DNA of 64,000 nucleotides from Aestuariirhabdus litorea (lineage in GTDB: Bacteria > Pseudomonadota > Gammaproteobacteria > Pseudomonadales > Aestuariirhabdaceae). Below, piece by piece: positions 46,244 to 54,165 of this stretch. A program made the position numbers and the translations under genes. Within the stretch, counting starts at the first letter, position 1; each line of letters starts with the position of its first letter. Under the pieces are notes generated by a model that was given only the letters and a program-made list of their open reading frames with translations, made no database searches and was not told where the DNA came from. The stretch covers positions 744,001 through 808,000 of the forward strand of contig NZ_QWEZ01000001.1 in assembly GCF_003864255.1 (NCBI RefSeq), written 5' to 3'.

Positions 46244-46270
46244 AAAAAAGCCCGCCCTTGAGGGCGGGCT
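46244..46270 (-). terminator. Rho-independent terminator after the ethylbenzene-dehydrogenase-like gene
   Basis: Minus-strand stem AGCCCGCCC with GGGCGGGCT, loop of 4 nt, then six T. It lies 11 bp past the stop of the upstream gene and 53 bp before the start of the membrane cytochrome. Confidence 0.9.
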
Positions 46271-46281
46271 GGATCACTTCA

Positions 46282-47352
46282 TTACTTCTGGAAACTGAGC
46301 TTCAACACACCTTCGTGGTAGATGTGGTTGATCTGAGAGTTATCAAACACAGAAACACCAAAGCTATAGGCTTTTCCGAGATCGGAGAACTGTACATCCT
46401 GAATATCGGCTTTCTCACCGGTGGTCACCAGTTTGCGCTTGATCTCGATGGTCCACATACCCTCTTTCCATGCACCCTTGGCCCAGATGTCACCGCGGGA
46501 GCCGGTAAATGCGGTAGACATGATGCCGGGTACCATATCACCCGGCTTGAATGTATCTACGAATTCAGTTTTTTGGTCCGGAGTGATAGTGAAATCGTTA
46601 AGGCCATCCTGGGTACGGTTCATGAAGGCCGGTCCATCCTTGGCTTCGTTCATGTTGTTGACGTAGCCACCGCCAGTCTTGGCATCGCCGTGACGCCCCC
46701 AGTTTTTGTTAACCGCAGGGTCATTAACGCTATCGATGTACTGATCATCAATTACGCCTACCGGGTTCATGCGAACGCTTTTCCAGTGCCACATGTCGAT
46801 GGTTTGATCCTTGCGGGTGTACTTGCGGCCGGGTGCTTTACCCTTTTGATCAATGCCATTGATCTTGCCGTCATCGTCCTGCATATGACAGGCTGCATCG
46901 CAACCCTTCTTGCCAAAGCCGCGTGCGTTGATATCCCAAAGGAGGGCTAGCTTATCTTCGTAGTAGACGTTGTCGTGACCGGTATGGTCTTTGTCTTTCA
47001 GTTGCTTCCAGCTGCCATCAGCCTGTTTTTCCCAAGGGTAGCGCATCAAGCTCTTGGTAGGATCCTTGTACTGTATGAGGAAGTAGACGAACTGGTCATC
47101 GTATAGCGACTTCAGGTTGACATCGACTGAGGTCATGCCTTTGTAGTTGTCGGGTTTGTAAGGAAGATTGTCGAGGCGCACGCTGAGCGTTTTGGCTGAA
47201 TCCCAAGCGTTTTCCGCCATGCCGTCAAGGGTGATGCTGCTGCTGGTTTTTACGCTCACCAGTGATGAGTCGGCCGCATAAGAGGCGGGTGCAAGCATCA
47301 ACATGGAGGAGGCGCACGCAAGTGCTAAGCTGGTTTTGCTAAAGGTGTTCAT
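46282..47352 (-). CDS. Periplasmic ethylbenzene dehydrogenase-related heme protein
   Basis: A 356-residue exported protein: signal peptide (ending ASYAADSS), then an EB_dh-type beta-sandwich domain as in the heme gamma subunit of DMSO-reductase-family dehydrogenases (ITLDGMAENAWDSAKTL, DDQFVYFLIQYKDPTKS, IEIKRKLVTTGEK). A cysteine pair before a histidine reads CDAACH, that is C-x3-C-H instead of the normal C-x2-C-H, so covalent heme attachment may be atypical. No molybdopterin or iron-sulfur subunit is near. AAGG 9 nt before ATG 47352 decides the start. Confidence 0.8.
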   Translation of the reverse strand: MNTFSKTSLALACASSMLMLAPASYAADSSLVSVKTSSSITLDGMAENAWDSAKTLSVRLDNLPYKPDNYKGMTSVDVNLKSLYDDQFVYFLIQYKDPTKSLMRYPWEKQADGSWKQLKDKDHTGHDNVYYEDKLALLWDINARGFGKKGCDAACHMQDDDGKINGIDQKGKAPGRKYTRKDQTIDMWHWKSVRMNPVGVIDDQYIDSVNDPAVNKNWGRHGDAKTGGGYVNNMNEAKDGPAFMNRTQDGLNDFTITPDQKTEFVDTFKPGDMVPGIMSTAFTGSRGDIWAKGAWKEGMWTIEIKRKLVTTGEKADIQDVQFSDLGKAYSFGVSVFDNSQINHIYHEGVLKLSFQK

Positions 47353-47502
47353 GGTCGTCATCCTTAAAGTAAAGCTGTTAAGCTATGGGGTTCCTGAAAT
47401 TTAAAACGTTTCAAAGCAGGTAAAACCGTAGGCCATAAGTCTTAAGGTTTTCTTAATCCATATCAGTAGTGTGGTTTTTTCTATCAGGTACTTGCGTTAT
47501 CT

Positions 47503-47516
47503 GTGACGTTCATCAA
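47503..47516 (-). promoter_or_regulatory. FNR/CRP-like site upstream of the heme protein gene
   Basis: On the minus strand TTGATGAACGTCAC matches the FNR/Anr consensus TTGATNNNNATCAA at 8 of 10 fixed positions and overlaps a partial CRP-like half. It lies about 150 bp before the start codon, further than usual. The rest of 47362-47623 is AT-rich with no other clear element. Confidence 0.3.
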
Positions 47517-47695
47517 CATAACGACTCGCTGTAAGTCACCCTGATACCGTTTTCTATAAAGGATGTTGCCTGCTGTCTCGATAGATAAGGCGGGTTACGG
47601 CCAATGATCCCCGTGAGGTTTCCCTGAACGCTGCTCACCCCCTAAAAGCCGATCTGCTGCTGGTTATTGTTACCCTGATTGCTGCTGCGGGCTGG

Positions 47696-48505
47696 GTGTT
47701 TTCCAAAGAGGCGCTGGCGGGGCTGCCGCCCTTACTCTTCATCGGGCTGCGTTTTACCCTCGCAGGGATGGTGTTGGCGATAGTCGTTGGGCGCGACTGG
47801 AAAGTGCTGTCTACTCCACAGTTGAAGGCCTGTGCACGGGTTGGTTGCGTCATGTCGGTGGCGATGGTGTTCTGGGTCCTGGGGCTGAACAGCGCTACGC
47901 ACCTTGGTGAGGGGGCCTTTATCAACAGCCTTGCCTTTATCCTGGTACCTCTGTTAGTGCGTGTTCTGTTCGGCGAAAAGCAGCCTTTTTTTACCTGGAT
48001 AGCGCTTCCGGTGGCAATAGTGGGTCTGGCATGCCTGACCCTCAAAGGCCAGGTCAGCATGGAGGAGAGTCAGCTGCTTTTTCTGGTGGCGGCTTTGCTG
48101 TTTGCCCTGCATATCTGCCTGATTACCCGTCTCTCCGGGAAGGTTCCGGTGTTGCCCCTGAGCTCGATTCAGCTATTGATGGTGGGGAGTTTCTCCTTGC
48201 TCGGATCCTTGCTGTTCGAGTCCTGGCCCCCGCAGGTTGAGGCGGCCATTTTGTGGTGGTTGCTGGTCAGTGCCCTGGTGGCCACCGCGTTGCGCTTCTG
48301 GTTGCAGATCTATGCCCAGGGGTTAACCAGCGCCAGTCATGCGGCCCTGATCCTCACACTTGAGCCTGTCTTTACCGCGCTATTGGCCGCCCTCTGGTTT
48401 GGTGAGCGTATGGCCCTTATCCAACTCGTGGGCTGCAGTCTGGTGTTTTTGGCCATGCTGATTAGCCGTGTGCCTGCCCTGATGTTGGCGTTGCGCCATC
48501 GTTAG
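47696..48505 (+). CDS. DMT/EamA family transporter, N-terminus unclear
   Basis: A drug/metabolite transporter with about nine visible spans in 269 residues and two EamA repeats. The first helix begins before the GTG at 47696: the same frame is open back to 47585 and reads ADLLLVIVTLIAAAGW, the expected first helix, directly ahead of it. No ATG, GTG or TTG exists upstream in frame. A CTG at 47624 with GAGG 5 nt before it is the best start candidate, giving about 293 residues. The substrate is unknown. Confidence 0.75.
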   Translation: MFSKEALAGLPPLLFIGLRFTLAGMVLAIVVGRDWKVLSTPQLKACARVGCVMSVAMVFWVLGLNSATHLGEGAFINSLAFILVPLLVRVLFGEKQPFFTWIALPVAIVGLACLTLKGQVSMEESQLLFLVAALLFALHICLITRLSGKVPVLPLSSIQLLMVGSFSLLGSLLFESWPPQVEAAILWWLLVSALVATALRFWLQIYAQGLTSASHAALILTLEPVFTALLAALWFGERMALIQLVGCSLVFLAMLISRVPALMLALRHR

Positions 48506-48914
48506 GTGTGAACGGGTTCACCGGTAGGTGCATGGGGCTGGCTGCCTCTTGAATTTCGCGCCTTTGCTCGGTATCAATTACCATTGGTAAGACCGTTCAG
48601 CCGGAACCGGGACGTGGGCACGGGTAAATTGCCCCGAAACTGGGCTCTTTAGTGGCGCAGGGGTTGAATTGCTCCTACTTTAGTCGAACTATGGTAAAAC
48701 CTTCTTTATTCGGGGGCAGGCATCGCTTTTACTAAACTGAGTGATTCGAGTGGCCTGTGTGACTACCCAGAGGCAAGGCTGCCCACTGTTGGCGGCGGTG
48801 CGATCACCGGAAAACTCAGGAGATCATCCGGCTTGGGTGTTGGTGCCGGGGTTGGCAAGCACAGGCAGTAACCTGCATGCGTATACAAATAATAACAGCA
48901 AGGAGAAAGTCAGA
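48506..48914 (+). other. Intergenic region before the TRAP operon
   Basis: About 400 bp without a gene. A perfect palindrome GTGAACGGGTTCAC is at 48508-48521, just past the DMT transporter stop. A TATACA-like hexamer lies about 30 bp before dctP. The region does not show a sigma-54 promoter with correct spacing. Confidence 0.4.
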
Positions 48915-50009
48915 ATGAAGAGACGTGAAGTACTTAAGAAGGGCCTGGTTGGCCTCGGTGGTGTTGCTGCCGCTACAACCATTTCGGCCCCCGCCATCGC
49001 CAAGGAGCGAATGGAAATCAACATGGTGTCCACCTGGGGGCGTGATTTCCCTGGACTGGGGACCGGTGCACAGCGTTTTGCCAAGCGTGTCACCGATTTG
49101 AGTGATGGTCGTATTCAGGTCAACTACTTTGCCAGTGGCGAGCGTGTAAAGGCCTTTGACTCCTTCGATGAAGTGGCTTCGGGTAACGCGCAGCTCTACC
49201 ATGGTGCGGAGTACTACTGGAAGGGCAAGCACCCGGGGTTCGCCTACTTTACCGCCGTACCCTTCGGTCTGACTTACACCGAAATGAATGCCTGGATCCG
49301 CTTTGGCGGCGGTCAGGAGCTGTGGGACAAACTGGCAGGCGATTTCGGCATCAAAGGGCTGATGTGTGGTAACACCGGTGTGCAGATGGGCGGTTGGTTC
49401 CGCAAGGAGATCAACTCTGCCGACGACATCAAAGGCCTGAAGATGCGTATGCCTGGCCTTGGCGGTGATGTGCTGGCCAAGCTGGGTGGATCTCCCGTCT
49501 CTTTGCCTGGCACCCAGATCTATGAAAACCTGGTTTCCGGCTCCATCGATGCCACTGAGTGGGTAGGTCCCTGGAACGATCAGTTCATGAAATTCTACGA
49601 AGCGGCCAAGTACTACTACTACCCAGGCATGCACGAGCCGGGCGCGATGCTCGGTATCGGTATGAACAAATCCTGGTGGGAAGGGCTCTCAAAGGCTGAC
49701 CAGCTATTGATCAACGCTGCGGCATCCATGGAAAACGATGTCATGATGTCCGAGTACAACGCCAAGAACGGTGCTTCCCTCAAGCAGTTGGTTGAGGAGC
49801 AGGGCGTTAAACTGCGTGCCTTCAGTGACGATATCTACGACAGCTTCGGTGAAGCGGCCGAAGAGGTGTTCGACGAAACTCGTCAGCACAGCGCGCTGGC
49901 CAATGAGATCCACGAAAGCTTTGCCAAAGCTCGGCAGGAAGTGGGTTCCTGGGCCAAGATCTCTGATCAGGCCTACGTGTCCCAGCGTAACCGCGTACTG
50001 GGCCTGTAA
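48915..50009 (+). CDS. dctP: TRAP transporter substrate-binding protein
   Basis: A 364-residue periplasmic binding protein. The signal is of Tat type (MKRREVLKKGLVGLGG, with RRxVLK), the binding domain shows the DctP arginine region and SLPGTQIYENLVSGSIDATEWVGP, and the C-terminal helices are typical. The family includes binders of C4-dicarboxylates, 2-oxo acids and sugar acids; the YYYYPGMHEPG segment points to the 2-oxoacid-type group, but the ligand is not certain. AGGAG 9 nt before ATG 48915. First gene of the dctPQM operon. Confidence 0.92.
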   Translation: MKRREVLKKGLVGLGGVAAATTISAPAIAKERMEINMVSTWGRDFPGLGTGAQRFAKRVTDLSDGRIQVNYFASGERVKAFDSFDEVASGNAQLYHGAEYYWKGKHPGFAYFTAVPFGLTYTEMNAWIRFGGGQELWDKLAGDFGIKGLMCGNTGVQMGGWFRKEINSADDIKGLKMRMPGLGGDVLAKLGGSPVSLPGTQIYENLVSGSIDATEWVGPWNDQFMKFYEAAKYYYYPGMHEPGAMLGIGMNKSWWEGLSKADQLLINAAASMENDVMMSEYNAKNGASLKQLVEEQGVKLRAFSDDIYDSFGEAAEEVFDETRQHSALANEIHESFAKARQEVGSWAKISDQAYVSQRNRVLGL

Positions 50010-50160
50010 GGACCACACGCAGTGAGAAGCGCGGAGCCTGGTGCTCCGCGTTTTTTCACCCCCCCAACAGGGGTGAAAGATGATAAATACTCAAATATAG
50101 ATATTGCCAGGATCACTCAGTCTATACAGGCAGACTGCAACAAGGGAGAGGAACTCCCCG

Positions 50161-51321
50161 GTGGGTGATCAAGGCAGGAAATTATCAGGCAGACGCACCT
50201 CCATGAATACGACAACTACCTCAGCTGCGATGGGCGCGGGATCTCCCCACCCTGTAAAGGGAGCAGGCGGCAGTAACAGCGGCAGGATGCTGACTCTGAC
50301 CTTACGGATTCTGGCCGGCACCCTGGTGGCGATGGCGCTACTCTTTCTTTTCAATAACTATCTCACCTTCTGGCGTGACTGGCCTGGCCTGATCGAACTC
50401 CTTGCCCATCTCGGGGGGGGCGAAAAAGAGGCTCTTGAAGGGGAGGCCCTGACCCTTGGCTGGATACAGTTGGGGCTCTACCTGTCCGGCTTTGTGGCTA
50501 TCTGTGGCTTTGTGCTGATGACCCCCAGCCGTTCGCTACGGGTGGATGCAGCGCTCTGGTCCGGTTTTGCCGGCTATATTGTGAGAGCCGCTTTCTGGAC
50601 TGTGGTGTTGGTGGGGCTGGCCGATAGCCTGATCTCCTTCATGCGTATCGAGGGTTTTTTGGAGGCACTGTTTGGTGATGAGCTGACACAGGAGCTGGGG
50701 CGTCCCCAGTACCGTGGCACCTATATTCACTACCCGCTGTTATTGTTGGCCATGGTGATTGCAGCCTTTGCACGTACACTGGGGTTCACCTGGCTGGCGC
50801 TGCTGGTGGTGTTTGCCGAATTCCAGATCGTGATCTCCCGCTTTGTGTTCTCCTACGAGCAGGCCTTTATGGGTGACCTGGTTCGTTTCTGGTATGCGGC
50901 CCTGTTCCTCTTCGCCAGTGCCTATACCCTGGTTCATGACGGCCACGTGCGAGTCGACGTGCTCTATGCCCATTTTGGGCGGCGTGCCAAGGCCTGGTCC
51001 AATATCCTGGGTTTGTGCCTGCTCGGCTTGCCCCTGTGCTGGGTCATTCTCACCACCGGCATGTGGAGCAAGGGAAGCAGTATTGTGAGTCCGCTGCTCA
51101 GCTTCGAGATCACCCAGAGTGGTTACGGGCTGTACGTTAAATATCTGATGGTGGGCTTTCTGGTGGTGTTCGCACTCTCCATGATTGTCCAGTTTGCCAG
51201 CTACCTGCTGAGCAATGTTGCTGACCTCCGTGAGGAGGATGATGAAGGCAACGACCACGGCATGCGTGTGCAGGCCAACAGCACCGATGATGGTATGACC
51301 ATCGCATCCGATCACCCATAA
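50161..51321 (+). CDS. dctQ: TRAP transporter small permease subunit, long form
   Basis: A 386-residue membrane protein with about eight spans. The C-terminal part (from about 200) holds the DctQ signature (AYTLVHDGHVRVDVLY); the N-terminal part adds four spans, so it is about twice the size of a classical DctQ. Start choice: GTG 50161 has GGGAGAGGA upstream; ATG 50203 is a plausible alternative without a site. The C-terminal tail is acidic. It joins DctM to form the permease. Confidence 0.82.
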   Translation: MGDQGRKLSGRRTSMNTTTTSAAMGAGSPHPVKGAGGSNSGRMLTLTLRILAGTLVAMALLFLFNNYLTFWRDWPGLIELLAHLGGGEKEALEGEALTLGWIQLGLYLSGFVAICGFVLMTPSRSLRVDAALWSGFAGYIVRAAFWTVVLVGLADSLISFMRIEGFLEALFGDELTQELGRPQYRGTYIHYPLLLLAMVIAAFARTLGFTWLALLVVFAEFQIVISRFVFSYEQAFMGDLVRFWYAALFLFASAYTLVHDGHVRVDVLYAHFGRRAKAWSNILGLCLLGLPLCWVILTTGMWSKGSSIVSPLLSFEITQSGYGLYVKYLMVGFLVVFALSMIVQFASYLLSNVADLREEDDEGNDHGMRVQANSTDDGMTIASDHP

Positions 51322-51342
51322 TTTCAAAACAGGACCCGTTTC

Positions 51343-54000
51343 ATGGAGCTCGTTTTTCTAGCCATACTCGTGCTACTGATGGTCGTTGCCTTGACCTCGG
51401 GATTCCCGGTAGCTTTTTCCCTTCCCGGATCCGCCATACTGTCGATCGGACTCGCCGCTGCCTGTGGCTACCTCTTCGCCGGAGACAGCAGTGCCTATTT
51501 TGCCCAGGGAGGGCCGGTACAGTGGCTCAGTGCCGGTGTCACCAATTTCCGCAGTCTCTACTGGGATGTGGAGCGGGACACCCTGATCGCCATTCCCCTC
51601 TTTATCTTCATGGGGATCATGCTGCAACGCTCGAAGATCGCCGAGGACCTGCTGGTTGCGATGGCGCAGCTGTTTGGCCCGGTTCCCGGCGGCCTGGGCA
51701 TCTCTGTGGTGCTGGTGGGGGCGCTGCTCGCGGCCACCACCGGTATCGTGGGGGCGACCGTCATCGCCATGGGGCTGATTTCGCTGCCGGCGATGCTGCG
51801 CAATAACTACAGCCATTCGCTGGCCACCGGCACGATCTGTGCTTCGGGTACCCTGGGGCAAATCATTCCCCCCTCCATTGTGCTCATCATCCTTGCCGAC
51901 CAGCTCTCCAGTGCCGCCGACCAGGCCAGCACCATTCGCAAGCAGCTCTACAAAGATGCGACCGGTGAGTTCTCGATGCCCTCGGTATTCGACATTACCT
52001 CCGCCAGCGCCGGTGACATGTTCATGGGGGCCCTGATTCCGGGCCTGATTCTGGTGGGGCTCTATGTGGGCTACATCCTGATCGTGGCGTTGGTGCGCCC
52101 CAAGATGGCGCCGCCGGTTCCCTACGAGGGGCAGTATGATCTTAAGTTTGCCAAGCAGGTCTTCCTGGCGCTGATGCCGCCTCTGACCCTGATCTTTGTG
52201 GTACTGGGCTCCATTATCATGGGGGTTGCGACCGTGAACCAGGCCGGTGCCATCGGGGCTGTTGGGGCCATGATCATGGGAGGCTACCGCCTGACCGAAG
52301 GTAAGCGCAGCTCCTACTATCCGGCCATTCTTGCTATCGGCTCAACCCTGGTGCTGCTGGTGGTGCTGAGCTTCTACACCCTTAATATCAAGAACATTGG
52401 CGACAACATGGTGGGCATCGTGATCGCGTCGATCGCGGTGGCCGGGCTTTTGTTCGCCGTCGGCTGGAGTGCCATTCGCGCCTATCGAATCGACAATACC
52501 CTCAATGAGGTGATGGTGGAGACCGCCAAGACCACCTCCATGGTGTTTATCATCCTCATCGGTGCCGCCATGCTGACCTCGGCGTTTCGTGGTTTTGGCG
52601 GTGAGGAACTGGTGAAACACTTCCTGACCGGCCTGCCGGGAGGCTTCTGGACCCAGTTTATCGTGGTGATGCTGGTCATCTTCCTGCTGGGCTTCTTCCT
52701 CGACTTTATCGAGATTGCCGTGGTGGTGGTGCCCATTGTTGCGCCTATCCTGCTGGCGGACCCGGAGGCAAACGTGACCGCCGTGTGGCTCGGAGTGATG
52801 GTGGGGCTGAATATCCAGACCTCCTTCCTGACGCCACCCTTTGGCTTCGCACTCTTCTACCTGAGGGGTGTGGCACCCAAGATCGTCAAGACCCTGTCGA
52901 TCTACAAGGGGGCGACGGCCTTTATCGGCCTGCAGCTGCTCGCGTTGGTGATTGCCGGCTTTTACCCGAGCCTGGTCAACTACCTGCCCTACCGAACCTA
53001 CCTCACCTCTGAAAATGCGCCGCCTCCGATGAATCCGCGCTTGCAGATGTGCCTGGAGGAGCAGTTGTTTGAGGTCTATGACAGTGAGGGCGATCGCTTG
53101 CGCTCCAGCATCACACGGATGCAGGAAACCGACCTCAGCAGCCTGCCTCGCTCATGGCAGAAATCCCTGGCTGAAAGTGGCGAAAAAGCAACAGCCACCT
53201 TTACCCTGGTTGCGTCAGTGCGCGAGGCGGAAGCCAATGTGCTGAATTACAGCACCGACTATGCGCCGCTACACGGTGAGGTTCGCCGCCTCGAGTCTCG
53301 TATTCGTATTGTGGATAAGCAGATGGCGAGCTGGAAGCAGACGATGGGTCGCATGACCCGCGAGGATGACCCCGACCAGGCTGCGATCAATCGTATCAAG
53401 GACAAGCTGGAGGAGTTGCAGCAGTATCGGGATGAGCTTGAAGCCGAGATTCCGGACGAATGGAAGGCCTCAAGGAAGACCTTTGTAGAGCTGCAAAAGG
53501 AGGAGAAAACGGCGCGTAACCGCTACCGTAATAACGTCGACAATGCCTATGAGCCGGTCATGAAGCTGCGTCAGGTTCTGGCCGATACCGATCCGCTGAT
53601 TGCCCTGAAGGCAGAGCTTGACGGACTCAGGAGCACCATCACCAGCGCCGATCCGGAGGTGGCCATGGAGGCGATCAAACAGGCCGAGTCAAACCTGGGC
53701 GGGGTGGAAGACTCCAGCAAGATCAAGTCTCCGCTCTCCAAGGCCCGTCGCGCCCTGAAGGGGGATGATCCCGACCGTGACAAGGCGCTGGAGCTGTACA
53801 GCAAGGCGATGACGTTGTACCAGGCTGAAGTTGAGTGGCGCCAGCGTGCCCGTGAAGCTGTAGGTCCCGCACTGGCTGAGTACGACGAGGCGATCGCTTA
53901 CTCCATCGGCCTGCGTCTGCAAAAGCGTATGACCCTGGAGCAGGCCAAGGGTGTGGCTCGCTGTCAGTCGGTGCATCGTAATATATCGCTGAACTTCTAG
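51343..54000 (+). CDS. dctM: TRAP transporter large permease subunit with long C-terminal extension
   Basis: An 885-residue protein. Residues 1-545 form a DctM permease with about thirteen spans and family motifs (IPLFIFMGIMLQRS, GTLGQIIPPSIVLIIL, FFLDFIEIAVVVVPIVAPIL, LTPPFGFALFYLRG). Residues about 560-885 are a soluble, charged, largely helical extension with coiled-coil stretches (DKLEELQQYRDELEAE) not found in classical DctM. The reading frame is intact throughout. It is followed by a strong terminator. Confidence 0.9.
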   Translation: MELVFLAILVLLMVVALTSGFPVAFSLPGSAILSIGLAAACGYLFAGDSSAYFAQGGPVQWLSAGVTNFRSLYWDVERDTLIAIPLFIFMGIMLQRSKIAEDLLVAMAQLFGPVPGGLGISVVLVGALLAATTGIVGATVIAMGLISLPAMLRNNYSHSLATGTICASGTLGQIIPPSIVLIILADQLSSAADQASTIRKQLYKDATGEFSMPSVFDITSASAGDMFMGALIPGLILVGLYVGYILIVALVRPKMAPPVPYEGQYDLKFAKQVFLALMPPLTLIFVVLGSIIMGVATVNQAGAIGAVGAMIMGGYRLTEGKRSSYYPAILAIGSTLVLLVVLSFYTLNIKNIGDNMVGIVIASIAVAGLLFAVGWSAIRAYRIDNTLNEVMVETAKTTSMVFIILIGAAMLTSAFRGFGGEELVKHFLTGLPGGFWTQFIVVMLVIFLLGFFLDFIEIAVVVVPIVAPILLADPEANVTAVWLGVMVGLNIQTSFLTPPFGFALFYLRGVAPKIVKTLSIYKGATAFIGLQLLALVIAGFYPSLVNYLPYRTYLTSENAPPPMNPRLQMCLEEQLFEVYDSEGDRLRSSITRMQETDLSSLPRSWQKSLAESGEKATATFTLVASVREAEANVLNYSTDYAPLHGEVRRLESRIRIVDKQMASWKQTMGRMTREDDPDQAAINRIKDKLEELQQYRDELEAEIPDEWKASRKTFVELQKEEKTARNRYRNNVDNAYEPVMKLRQVLADTDPLIALKAELDGLRSTITSADPEVAMEAIKQAESNLGGVEDSSKIKSPLSKARRALKGDDPDRDKALELYSKAMTLYQAEVEWRQRAREAVGPALAEYDEAIAYSIGLRLQKRMTLEQAKGVARCQSVHRNISLNF

Positions 54001-54031
54001 CTCAGCCTGAGCCGGTCAAGGCCGGCGCTCA

Positions 54032-54059
54032 ATGGCCACCTCCGGGTGGCCATTTTTTT
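54032..54059 (+). terminator. Rho-independent terminator of the TRAP operon
   Basis: Stem ATGGCCACC, loop TCCG, stem GGTGGCCAT, then seven T. Repeat copy 3 starts at the base after it. Confidence 0.95.
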
Positions 54060-54165
54060 ATGCCCAGGGACGAGCGGTAGATCGCGAGAGCCAGGGACGG
54101 GCCGGCCAATGCTCCTGCCAGGCCGGCACTCCCCACGTCCCTGTGGGTCGCGGCAGCGATCAAGG
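54060..54165 (+). repeat. Dispersed intergenic repeat, copy 3
   Basis: About 105 bp: ATGCCCAGGGACGAGCGGTA, GATCGCGAGAGCCAGGGACG, a spacer, CACGTCCCTGTGGGTCGCGG and CAGCGATCAAG. It matches copies 1 and 2 in order. Its last bases cover the stop codon of the convergent histidine kinase gene. Confidence 0.7.

Noticed and set aside
48850-48900. Sigma-54 promoter before the TRAP operon
   Set aside because: TTGGCAAGCACAGGCAG has a GG element, but the GC element is off by one base from the strict -24/-12 spacing.
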